Below, one piece after another: positions 10,270-21,509 of a DNA stretch of 64,000 nt (its first letter is position 1; each line of letters starts with the position of its first letter). The notes below the pieces were generated by a model. It saw only the letters and a program-made list of their open reading frames with translations. It made no database searches and was not told the origin of the DNA. The stretch is from Elmis aenea (lineage: Eukaryota; Arthropoda; Insecta; Coleoptera; Elmidae), in assembly GCA_947652605.1 (NCBI GenBank), contig OX393579.1, positions 52,396,970 to 52,460,969 of the forward strand, written 5' to 3'. Position numbers and translations under genes: made by a program.

Positions 10270-11150
10270 TTAAACAAAAGTGGGTAGAGGACATCTAAAC
10301 TTATCCAAGAAAGAATGGAAGCGGTGTATGATAAAGTCTAACATATTTTAAGTAAAGTACTGGTCTAAACAATTTAAAAAAGACTGAGAAAAAAGCCAAA
10401 ATGACGCAAGGTCTGGAAGACGCCTGGATGCAACAGTACAAACGAAAAAGAAAATTGAGAATTAAGCGTTCTTGATCACCAAATGGAAATGTTTATTATC
10501 GCTAAAGAAGTTAATGTATTTAAACAATAGTTCTAAATATTTTCAACAATGATTTGCGCATTTAAAAGAAAATTATGTGCGTTGAATGCCCAGATACTTA
10601 CAGCAAAGCGAACTTTGTAGAGGGCATTTCTTAAGATAATTTGGATGCCCTACAAAAAAACAATTTTTTTTCAAGAACTGTGACTAGTGATGAAATCTGG
10701 GTATTTCGCTGGGACCCTACTACAAAACTACAGTCCTTACGTTAAATTTAGAAGAATTCCCACATTTAAAAAAGGACATAATTTTACCTACTTGGCCCAA
10801 CTACTCAAAAACTGAAAATTGCTTCACAAGAGAAAATTCTAAATTTTTATCAGTAAACAAATTTGCAGCTTCAAGACAATTACAGAGTGTATTAGGCTCA
10901 AAAAATTCAAAAAAACTATCCAGGATTATTTTTTTGTTGAGCTAAGGCATTGTCCTTATAATCCTGATACAACACCTAGCAAGATGTATTTAATCTAAAA
11001 TTACAGAAAGACTATTCGAATCCGATATTTAAGAAGTGGACCGTGGAGAAATATTTTACAGGTAGGTCAAAACATTTTTTTCCAAAGGAATAAGATAAAT
11101 GAGAAACGCAGGAATGAGTGTCATCGAAGAAAGCTACTTTGAAAAAAAAA
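10270..11150 (+). pseudogene. Decayed mariner transposase
   Basis: Broken frames carry landmarks of a mariner (Mos1/SETMAR-like) transposase in order. An N-terminal block with a helix-turn-helix-like SIREVA-type region is blurred at 10410-10560. TSDEIWVFRWDP at about 10684-10720 matches the first catalytic Asp region, usually TGDE.W..-YDPETK. HCPYNPDTTPS near 10950-10985 matches the PYSPDLAPSD block with the last catalytic Asp. VSSKKATLKKK or its neighbouring frame near 11115-11150 matches the C-terminal SYFE ending. Many stops and shifts make it non-functional. I did not find convincing terminal inverted repeats. Confidence 0.72.
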
Positions 11151-11159
11151 GTTGTTAGC

Positions 11160-13425
11160 TCTAATATTTTTTATCGCTTCATTCGGTAAATTTCCACAGA
11201 GAAGACTTTCAAGAGCTTATTTTATTCAAGGGAATACCACCAGGAAGAATATTTTTTGCTCCATGTGCAGCATCCTTTCAATTCTAAATTAAAAGTTAAT
11301 ATCAATGTTCAAATCACTCTCACCTTCTTGAGGAATACCGTTTTGACCGTTACAAAAAACAAACATATACTTACTTAACTCTTAACTTCTAGGAAATTTA
11401 ATCAAATCTGTTATTAGTGAACGGGGAAAAAAATGCAACTCCTAATCAAGCCCTTAGAAGATCCAACAGCTTCATTTCATGTACTATTACAGTCAACATC
11501 CTGAGTTGTTCTTTACAAGAAAACACGTATTGTTAATTATTAAGTCTTATTACAATCCTCCCCCACAAAACGTTTATAAACTTTACCAACGAAGCTCAGC
11601 AAAATAATTATTAATACCACTATGCAATTTAGGTTTTTTCCGTTTGTATTGAGGTAAAACTCATCGCCATGCAAACTTGACTTGTTCATTGTGCACATAA
11701 TTCATATCTGTGCAGACATCTGCATAAATAAGCAATTAATAGCTAATATTTCAGTCGCAAAATGTTTGTAGTTGTTACATTTAATAAGTTATGGCGGTTG
11801 TTTTGGGTATTTTTGTAACTTGAAGTAAATAAATTAGACTTTCTATGTTCCGCGTCGTAATTTTTGGCACTGCTCTAGAGAAAGGTTTAGGCAATAAAAC
11901 GACGTCCCATTAGTGAGCATAATTTATGCTGTTATGGCGTAACACTAAAAAACAACAACAATTAAACTGTAATTGTTGTAGCTTCACGATAATGTTTGTG
12001 CTATTTTAATTTTCTTGTAAAACTTATGTACAAACCCAAAATTATTAATTCGCTTGCTTTCATTAATACTGTGTGCAACAAAGCACTTAAAACAATAGAC
12101 AAAAAATAGTACACGTTTTCTTTACAACACACATATCACAGAGAAGAAAAGCTTTTGTCGTTCCAATATTACCACTAAATAAATAATCTTACTGGATTCA
12201 ATGTCATTATAAAAAATAGAACAAATAAATAAAGCGACGGAGTTTAAAAAATAAACACTGCATACTGAATTATTAGTACGTCTAATAGTTCAAATTAGAT
12301 AAAGACAAAGTGGTAAGCACTATGCAACTATGGCAAACTAAATTAGCGTAACTTTGACAAGATAATCTACTGCACCTGCAGATGCTGGGATGAGTTTTCG
12401 TGTAGGCTGTGAATGAGCAATGCACAACAATGTCTTGCTTACTAGATAACTACAGACAGGAATCACGACCTTCGACAGGTGATAATTTGCTGGGCCATTC
12501 ATAAATGTGAGGCTTTTAGGAATAGAATTACAAAATGCACAAAGTATTTTGGTTGATTTTGGTTTAAAAAACCATTCGAGTTGGGAGCACGCGCCTTTTC
12601 AATATTAACAGAAACTGAACAACAAAGATTGCCATAGATTGATAAGAGAGTATAAGGTAATTCCGGGACAGTTGCCCCACCTAAGGCAAAAAAATCACCT
12701 TTTAATAATTTTTGACTTTGTAGTCTCCGAAAAAATGGAAATGCATATCCAATTCAATTAAGAATAACGCATACTATCAACTAATTTTCAATCTAACGAA
12801 TTTCTTACGAGACGACTTTTATTAACACATGCCGTCACTAACTTACACACAAACAAAATGTCCTTTAAAATGTTATTAACATAAATAACAGCGTCATTCA
12901 CAAGTTACCAGCTACCCAGCTCCTTCCCAGAGGTTTAATCATTAACAATTAAATTAATTTAAACAAACAAGCTTCATTAAAACTTCGCTCGAGCAATTTC
13001 AACCGTCTAATATAATTTATTTGTACACTTTGTCCTTCATATAATACCAGATGAATATGTATAAGCTACATATTCATTGACTGAACGTATTAATTCAACA
13101 TCCTGCATCTTATTACATTATCGAAACATGAAGAAGACATGTTAAAAAATGCAGCGTGGAATACCTACGTACGAGATAAGTGGCTATAATAAATCTACCA
13201 TTAATTTTGTTAGTAAGTGATGTAATCTTGTGAAATTTAATGCGCATTTTACAAATACGTATTTAAATACTATTTATTTGCTAACCATAACAAGCTAAAT
13301 TGGTGGTTTACAAACGAGGCGGTGTCTGTTTAATTGACGATTTATACTAATTATGTTTAATCACAAACAAAATCAAACTATGTAGCAGCACTATCATATA
13401 TTATCATCTGTGTCGATTTAATTAT
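11160..13425. other. Long AT-rich spacer with one repeat end
   Basis: No gene recognised. At 12655-12690 a TA followed by a GGGACAGTTGCCCC block resembles the ends of the GGG-ended elements at 26537 and 48586, but a second end is not found. The rest is AT-rich and stop-dense in all frames. Confidence 0.5.
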
Positions 13426-13435
13426 GTGTCAATAC

Positions 13436-14015
13436 TAACTCGATCATCTACATTAATTACTATGGTGTTTCTACGTTACATTGAAATAATGGACATAGCA
13501 AAAAGCAACAAGGAAATTAAAAACCGAATGGGACAAGGAAAAGCCATCATTAGACAACTGCATGGCCTATTATGGAACAGAAAAATAACTACAAATACGA
13601 AAGTTAAAATCTACCAAACAATAGTCGAAAGTGTCAGTACATATGAAGGGAAAGGGGGTGGAGATGGGACTACTGGCGACGATGCTGTGATTATACAAGA
13701 ACAGACAACAAGAGAAACAAAGATATAAGAGATGAAATGGGTTTAGATGCAGACATTATAGAGTCAATCGAACGAATAACACTAAGATGGTACGGGTATA
13801 TACAAAGAATGAATGAAGAAAGATGGCCCAAAAATATGTGGAAGTGGGTGCAGTCATACAAAAGAAGAAGAGGAGGCCGAACAGGAGGAAATTAGGTCAC
13901 GAGGTAAACGTAGCAATGGTTGCAAAAGGTTTAAGTGAAGATGGACAGGCAAAAACTAGGAAGCCAAAGAGGACGACAGTTGTACTCTAACTCGCATATA
14001 GATAGATAGATTTCT
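13436..14015 (+). pseudogene. LINE ORF2 C-terminal fragment
   Basis: The frame 13490-13640 contains IKNRMGQGKAIIRQLHGLLW and KIYQTIVESVSTY, a standard insect LINE ORF2 C-terminal block. After a frameshift the same protein continues at about 13715-13870 with IESIERITLRWYGYIQRM and YKRRRGG. The terminal (GATA)n at about 13998-14010 may be the 3' tail. It is 5'-truncated and lacks the reverse transcriptase core. Confidence 0.75.
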
Positions 14016-14169
14016 ATGTAACACACTGGTGTTGTGTTTTACAAACCAAATCCTGCACAAAGCTTTAAAAAAAAACATGCAAATTATCGTAAGGCTGCAC
14101 AAAAAATAACATTAGCCAGACGTTGGTGGTTAAAAACGTCTGTTTATTTTATTAGGAAAATATTAGCGC

Positions 14170-14545
14170 TCAAAATGTGGGCCACTATCGTAGATTTTTT
14201 TAAATATCGTGGACTAAGAGTGATAAATAAGGAAGTGTTGAAGAGACTGAACGAGCAAACAGAAATACCTAACAGTATAGAGAAGAGAGAGAGTTTAAGT
14301 ATTCTGCCTACGTTATCAAACACAGCAAGTACCAATTGCTGCACCTCAGCATCCAGGAACAAGAGATAATCAGGAAAAACAGAAACATTTGAGTTAATGG
14401 TATGGACAGAGTATAAGATCACTCTCTCGAAAAGCAGTGGACAAACTGGAAATCAAGCTAATGGTCGCTAACGTTATACGCCATGGCATCTGAAGAGAGA
14501 GATAACAAGTTGCTCAAAATAGGCAGAAGAGTTAGTTGCATAAAT
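14170..14545 (+). pseudogene. Second LINE ORF2 C-terminal fragment
   Basis: The stretch 14215-14290 reads VINKEVLKRLNEQTEI, matching the VTNEEVLRR motif of insect LINE ORF2 tails. After a break, 14405-14500 reads SIRSLSRKAVDKLEIKLMVA followed by VIRHGI, matching the usual ending. It belongs to a different LINE family from the fragment just upstream and is broken by shifts and stops. Confidence 0.6.
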
Positions 14546-14559
14546 AAATAAAAAACTAA

Positions 14560-15310
14560 ACTTCACAAAGCAAAATCAATCCAATATTAAAAACAAACAA
14601 TAATAATTTCAAAAGGAAGATTAAACTTTACGTTTTTAATTGCATCAGCGCCTTTATTAAATTGCAGTAGAAAATACGGAGTGGAGTATTTATAGAACAT
14701 TAAAAAAATAATTGTGAGCACAATATCCGCCACGTGTACAATATGCAAACAGTATTTTTTATTAAACAAGGTTCTTTTAAAAATGACCTGCTTGCTTTTA
14801 ATGGCGATTTTATGGCTTCTTTATTGTATTTTATTGCCTCTAGTTAACAACTTTTTATTTATAAAACAATTCATAAATCAACAATGTGCTGACCCCCTGC
14901 TCGTGAAATTGATTATAAGCTAACTATAGTGCATAAATAATTTGAAACGTGTAATTTACAACCAACATAACGTGAACGCAAATTGTTACTAAAATGCCCA
15001 CGTCAAAGCTTAATATCCACAATTTATTCTACTTTAAGAATTGCTTCAAACATTCAAAAGTTTAAACTCAAAATATAGGTACTATGGAAAAACGTATCAA
15101 AACTAACCATTTAAATAAGGAATAAAGTGTACAATATACAGCCCATTCAATCGTTACGTCAACAAGATTATAAGCTAATATAGAATCATTTTTCATGAAA
15201 CGATGAGAAAGTCGTAAGACCAATACTGAAATGTTATGAAATAAAAAAAAAAAAAACTGCACATAACTTAGAAAATCAAGAAAAATTGTATTTTATTAAT
15301 ATTATTTTAA
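14560..15310. other. AT-rich spacer, no gene recognised
   Basis: Short overlapping open frames on both strands only. The right edge (15265-15315) resembles 16395-16445 in direct orientation, so the DNA around the hAT insertion is itself repetitive. Confidence 0.5.
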
Positions 15311-15322
15311 GTTAGCCATGAA

Positions 15323-16290
15323 CATAGGCGCCGACTACACGGGGGCAACGGGGCTCGTGTCCCCGTACCGATTGAACTAGGGGGGCATTGCCCCCATGCG
15401 ACATCGCAAAGGCTAACTTGTGCATATCAGATTTTAATTATGCCAAACAACACATATCACGTTTTTTTAATTACACTCTTTTTTTGCTATTATTAAACAA
15501 ACAAAAAAAAATTTGCGCCCCACCCTAAAGTTAAACCTTGTTTGTATGGCCCAAGTTAGCCATTGAGTTTGACACCCCTGGAGGTACTAGTTACACTCGT
15601 GCATCGTACATTTACCGTTCTTATTTCTCAAGCTGTTAACAGTTGTTGACCAGTTCTGTGCCATCATGCTTTCAAGTAAATTCCCGCTGTTTAAAGATAA
15701 AAGATATTTTTTACTTAAGTATTTAGTTTAGTTTTTTCACTTTTTTCGGCAATAACAGCTAAGATGTTACTTTTTATAATTATTACTATATATTTTATTT
15801 AATTATGGAATTAATTTAATTTGTATTTTGAATAAACTTTAATTTTGTACCCATCAGGACTCAAAACCGAAAAAAAAAGTTGAACCGAAATTGAGAACTT
15901 TATTTTTTATAACGGTTTTGTGTAAAAAAACCAATTAAAAAACCGGTTTGTGACGTTATTTAGATTAGAAATGCAAATTATGAAAATACATATATCTATT
16001 TATAATTTTATAATAAATGTACAATCAAGCGTTCAGTAATGACGTTTGGTAAACTAATCGCATTAAGTACAAATTTAGTATTTTTTAAAAGTAATTTTTA
16101 TTTAAAAAAAGGTGTAAAACACCGGTTTTTAATTAATTTGGTTAAAGGTTGCCGTTTTTTTGCCATTAAGAATAACGGACAAAAGATAACGGTTAACCGG
16201 TTTTTTTAAACCGGTTTCATGCCCTGGTACCTACTGTAGTTAATGAGTATCCCCTGCCCCCCTAGCGAGTTTAGAAAGTCGGCGCCTATG
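15323..16290. mobile_element. Non-autonomous hAT-like element with perfect 8-bp duplication (968 bp)
   Basis: Ends are CATAGGCGCCGACT at the left and its inverse at the right. GCCATGAA lies on both sides (15315-15322 and 16291-16298), a perfect 8-bp duplication as expected for hAT. There is no transposase coding. The interior hosts a second hAT-like element at 15855-16226. Confidence 0.85.
15855..16226. mobile_element. hAT-like MITE nested in the previous element (372 bp)
   Basis: The left end begins CAGGACTCAAAACCG and the inverse of the right end CAGGGCATGAAACCGG. Several AACCGG/ACCGGTTT blocks lie near both ends. Flanks GTACCCAT (15847-15854) and GTACCTAC (16227-16234) form an imperfect 8-bp duplication. 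There is no coding sequence. Confidence 0.75.
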
Positions 16291-16394
16291 GCCATGAAAC
16301 ACGTTAAACGGTCAAGTTAACTTTGCAATAGTAATATGTGCGTTTTTCTCCTCTTTCTAATGCTAAATTACTTTTCATATCTATTTAAATCAAT

Positions 16395-16488
16395 AACTCG
16401 GAAAATCAAGAAAAACCGCATATAATCAATATAATTCTAAGTTGGGTTTCATAGCCAACTTGTTGAAAATATAATCTGGGACACCCTG
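16395..16488. repeat. One-ended CAGGGTGTCCC repeat fragment
   Basis: Ends CTGGGACACCCTG followed by TA, the same right end as the short element at 51771-51875 (shared block ATCTGGGACACCCTG). The left end is missing or was displaced by the hAT insertion. Confidence 0.6.
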
Positions 16489-16490
16489 TA

Positions 16491-17120
16491 TAATCAATGT
16501 AGGTATAAGAATAAACACAAACTAAAATCATAAAAATCAATAAAACATTTACACAAAAAAACAGTTTTTTTGCTAGCACATCAACTTTACGTTGTCATCA
16601 GGACTTTATGTCGCCAACACGGTAATCCGGCATAAAATTTAAATGTCCATTACCGTACGCACAACTACAGCCGCATCTAAACGTACCTACTCGAAATTAC
16701 TTGGGACATTATTATTTTAAATTACATGTAATTACGCGAGGTGGCCGTTTTCATTACTATTATGTATTATTAAACATAATAATACTCATGCCAGTCGTAA
16801 CAACCAACTCAAAAAGACAAATGAAGAGCGCCATCAAATTAAACAATAATAAATCGACGTAGCTTTCTTAGTTAATAGTAGACTTTTACTTAAAGCTTTA
16901 AGTCGTCTATGCGTAAAAAGAAATGACTCAGTCGTTAAAAATGGATACTTCTACGATTGTGGAATTAAAAGTACCGCAGTGCAGTTATTTTCAAAACAGA
17001 AACAACTACGATGATAATTCTTTTACAAAATCAATAAAAAAAACTAGTAATTTAAAAAAATAAAACGTCATTGTTCATACATTCTTCTACATATACCACA
17101 ATTTTTTATCACCTACATGT
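16491..17120. other. AT-rich spacer, no gene recognised
   Basis: No domain or repeat boundary recognised. Confidence 0.5.
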
Positions 17121-17123
17121 ATG

Positions 17124-18740
17124 AATGGGCGTTTACACAAAAAAATAAAACTTGATAAAATATTTTTTAAATGATAATCTGATCTATAAAGTTTATTCTC
17201 AACCACCAAAAATAAAAAATAAATCGTCCAGTTCCGAGAAATAAATTTTTAAAATGCCCTTTATATTTCAAATTCTGAAACGCGCTGTGATTGGCCGTGA
17301 CGTCACTCTCCGCACAGTCCATGTGCAGCGGACTAGTTCCTATGCATCGCATAATGACAAGTTGTTATGTATTTTAATATAATATGTTTTTTCTTTTATT
17401 AACTATGTATATTATTGCAATGTACGTAAATTATTATTGTGACATGTTCTACACCTTTTTTGGGATATTCAGAACAAATAAAGATTATTATTATTATTAT
17501 TATGTTAGGCGCGAAGCGCGCGACGAAGACGCCGCGGGGGCGTACTTTGGCCGTCGATTGTAAATAATAAAAGTAATCGAACAACAATTGCAATTTATTA
17601 TAATGAATAAAATACAAACAGTACTGCCTTTTAACAGTATTAGCAAAAGAATGATCTCAAGCCAACCCCGAGACCCCTCAGGGTGGCTGCACAACATATC
17701 TTAAGTGTTTTTAACATAAACAAATATGAAATTCCTGGACCAGGCATATTTGTGTTCAAATATTCTTTACGTATACAGTATTGCGAGAGGTTTTAACTAG
17801 TTGTTAGTTTAGTGTATATTTCATTGTAAAACAAAGCAACTGTGTAAGTAAATTAATTATTTTGTAGAAATAATTCGATATTACTAAGGTCATTTAACAG
17901 GTGAAGATTAATTTATTTTTGCCATCTACAATCACTCAAAATATACAAATGCGTGTACATTAAAAAATGTACTACTCTTTTAGTCATAGCTATATTTAAA
18001 AAACTCATAAAATTAATCTTAAATTCGAGGTAAATAAAATATGGGCTATATATAATAGTAGATATAATGTTCAATTCAACGATTTTATTATATTAATTTA
18101 CACTTATAAGTTTTGAATGTTATCAGTTTTATGCTTAGATCAAATAAAAAAAGGTATATGGCTTTTTGTAAAACATGCACTGTTAGTTCAGTATAAATAT
18201 AATACAAATTTCATAAACGAAGCAGCAGTGCTTTAACACTAATCAGCATTTTTAATCAAACATAAACATGCACCAAATAGCATACTACCAATAAGTATTG
18301 TTTAAAACTGCAGATTTTTTTGTTGGAAAGTAATAGGCTGTTTCATATTACATATTATTGCCATAACTTAATGATAATGTTTTTCACTTTAGTGTATTTT
18401 TTTGCATAAATACTATTTATGGGTTTTGGTTCTGGGTTTTTTGTAGAAGTGGTCTTAACATTCAGGCACAAAACAACACTTTCTGTACGACGACATGGTT
18501 GCGTTATTGTTATATTTACAACAAGCACACGTGTGATTTGCCTCACCGAGTACGTAGAGTGACGTCATTTCTCGTGCGCATCGTCCAAGCCGTTTACGGC
18601 GCAACTTGCCGCGGGAAAACTTTAATCGTTAATAATAAATAAACGAACTTGATTTAAACAATTTTAACTTTACATACGATATTCTGAACACCAAATCTAT
18701 CAAATTCTGAAGAAATTAAAAATTAGTGTAAACGCCCATT
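17124..18740. mobile_element. Probable non-coding TIR element (about 1.6 kb)
   Basis: AATGGGCGTTTACAC at the left end is repeated inversely at 18726-18740. A second inverted match, GTGACGTCACTCT against ATGACGTCACTCT, occurs at about 17299 and 18560. Two collinear inverted blocks argue for one element with decayed arms. No clear target duplication and no transposase are seen, so the superfamily is unknown. A LINE tail (17425-17503) lies inside. Confidence 0.6.
17425..17503 (+). repeat. LINE 3' tail with AATAAAG(ATT)n end
   Basis: AACAAATAAAG followed by six or more ATT units is a typical 3' end of insect non-LTR retrotransposons. No coding part is attached. A GC-rich block (17505-17550) follows abruptly. 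Confidence 0.5.
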
Positions 18741-18744
18741 GCTT

Positions 18745-20590
18745 ATAAAATGAAGTAGTTTTGACTGGACACAATTTTCTGTGCCTTTTTTAACATCTGT
18801 ATGTTCTATAAAGTTTTTTCTGAAGCTCTATATCATAAAACCGTTTCAATTAGTCAATACTTAATGCAAAAAATTAACAAGGACCACATTTTTCGCTCCT
18901 GCACATGAGGACACTTTGGTACACGAATAATTTAAAAAAGTACGAAATTTTTATTGAAATGAAGTAGCATTTTTTAATTCGTTGTTTTTTATTCATTTCC
19001 TCATCAATAACCATAGTCTATGTGCGATTGTTCTATGGCACATTTTATGAAACTGTTTTTTATTGCCCCAATTGCGCTTTTTTTGTAAACGAATCGTAAA
19101 ATTCCGATGCTGTTTGGGTAATTAAATTAATTGGATGCACTTTCATATCATGTATAACGATTTTAATCATATTTTTAATGTCCATAGCCAATTTTAATGC
19201 GGATTTTTTAATAGCGTCGAGCAATAAAGTACGGAGTGCCATTAAAAGCTCTCAGATTTATGGTGTAAGTTTTCAATTATTACGCCCGTACGTGCGTTAC
19301 GGCGATGCATTATAATTAATATTCAGTATAAACAATTGTAATTAGTGACAGTGTTAAAATGTGTTCATGTTGCAAAATTACATTCACGTGTTCGTCACAT
19401 GTGGCACATAATAAACGGTTGTAAGTATTACGGGTTGCAGTGATTTACACCTCACATGTCACGCTGATGTATGCGGCGCTCTCGTATTAATTATCTATTA
19501 TCGTATTGTGGTGATTCCTTCACTTCCATTTTGATGCTGCGCTGGTTCCGTTTGGCACCGAACTGCTGCGGGCGGGTTGGACCGGAGCACACACGTGACG
19601 GTGACGTGGTGTTAATAAACTTTGACGGGCCTTTCTGATATTGTCATGGACCCTATGAAACGAAGTCCAAGGTATATGGTACTGAATTTTTTCACTGTTT
19701 GTTTATTATAACACGTGTTATGGGAAATGTTTTATGATTCACTTTCAGAATTTTTTTATGTTTTTTTTACGTGTTGCCTTGTAAAGAGAGCTTTTTCCTT
19801 GACGTATTAAGTGGAAATGTTAGGAATACTTCAGTGAAGACAAGCATTTATTTTCCATTTCTCTGCGTTTTTTTTTTCAACATATATATCTATGTGATCT
19901 ACACGTCTCGTCAACGTCGAGCGAGTTTACTGAGATCTTCACGATATAACTACTACTGAGTCACATCTTAACCTCTGTTTTGAATTGTCATCTGGCCGAA
20001 GCGTTTCCCACGAAGATGTTTCTTCCGTTTTTGGGAGCTGATGAAAATCGGGGTTGTATGACGAATTATATGAAATGTTGAACCGCTTTAAACAATTGCG
20101 CGCGGCTTTGTTAGCGCTATTGCCGAAGAAAGTGATTTCTCTGTACAGGGTCGTCTATTTTCGATGCCCATACAGGGATGGTATCTCGGTTATTATCAAA
20201 AATTTAAAAAAAACTAAGTATGTAGTCTCGATTTCTTTTTTCGAGAAGAACTCATTGCCGTAAACAGATTTATGATATCTTTTTTAGTTTTCGAAATATA
20301 GCCAAAAACCGATTTTTGGCAATTTTCAAAAATGTTTTAAATATCTAGCTGAAACGAAAAGATAGAGAAATACTTTAAAGACATTTTTCGCATGGTTTTT
20401 TGTCGTTAATAAGATAGCCATACTTAATTTTATTTTTACTCTTATAAATATCGATATATTGCACCTAACTTTCTTATTTTAAAAAATGGCAACCAAAAGC
20501 AATTATACATTTATGAAAAGCGCAAAAAGTAAGCTTTCAATTTATGTCAAAGCCAAGTATGGCATAATGTATTAGGTACGCGAAAAGGAC
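18745..20590. other. Spacer with a less AT-rich segment at 19430-19680
   Basis: No confirmed gene. The segment 19530-19680 is richer in G and C than its surroundings and contains ATG at 19646 opening MDPMKRSPR, followed by a possible donor (AAG then GTATAT near 19671). It could be a short first coding exon, but nothing downstream confirms it. The rest is AT-rich. Confidence 0.4.
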
Positions 20591-20593
20591 ACT

Positions 20594-21503
20594 AAGACCG
20601 GGAATGAAAGTAACATTTTTTTGTTTTTATTTATTTTCTCATAGAGTATAACAAGTTTTTTTACATCCAAATTGATTTACCGATAGATTGGAGATTTGTC
20701 TTCCTTCCAAGATATTTATTTCATACGTTTGGTAAAGCACATGTAAGAATTTTTATTTTCTGTAATAAGACAGCTGTTACTTCCAACCTTAACGTTGGGG
20801 CTAAAAGTAACAATGATAGGGGTAAGTTGTAACAGCAAAATAATTTACACACCTCATAAGTAGTGGGTATATAGATTAGTATTCATCAAGAAAGTTAATA
20901 TTTGATTCCAAAATACACATTAGCAAAATTAAAAAACTTAAAAAAATCTTTGGTACAATAGAAAATGATAAGTGAACATTATTAATTTTCAAAAATGTGA
21001 AACAAAAAAATACAACAAATTGGAAATTAATCCGAAAAGTTTTGTATGTTCTCATCTACGAAGAAAACCACCAATTATGTGCTAAGAGAGAACCTTTGCA
21101 AAAGAAAACATTGATTGGGATTGGTTGTAACACTGTTACTTTTGGCCCCAAGTGTATACAAAACAAATTGGAGGGAATCCACAATTAACCACGATTCCAA
21201 CGTCAAATTGTATTGCATCAACCAATAGCCAACAAAATTTAGAACATAATAATCTAGGTACTTTTTTGTTCCTCTTTTAGAGATCGCCTAAAAGTCACTC
21301 GAACGGTGGCACAACGCATTAACATTTAGGCGAAAAATAGTGACTCTGGCTGGCAAAAACTTAACCTCTATAACACATGAAAACATAGGTTGGAAGGTGG
21401 ATGTAAATGAACATTGTACAAGCACAGGGCGACAGATAACAAAAATTAAAGAAACTATAGGCACCCCCTACAACCTACCCGTATGACTTTCATCCCCGGT
21501 CTT
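20594..21503. mobile_element. Non-coding TIR element with internal copies of a GTTAC motif (about 910 bp)
   Basis: The left end AAGACCGGGAATGAAAGT matches the inverse of the right end AAGACCGGGGATGAAAGT with one mismatch. Inside, GTAACA-type motifs next to GGGGCTAAAAGTAAC (near 20795-20815) and GTTACTTTTGGCCCC (near 21135-21150) recur in both orientations. No transposase domain is recognised and the exact duplication is unclear. Confidence 0.6.
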
Positions 21504-21509
21504 CCCTAT

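Noticed and set aside
12655..12700. Complete GGG-ended element
   Set aside because: Only one end is seen; no inverse partner within several kilobases.
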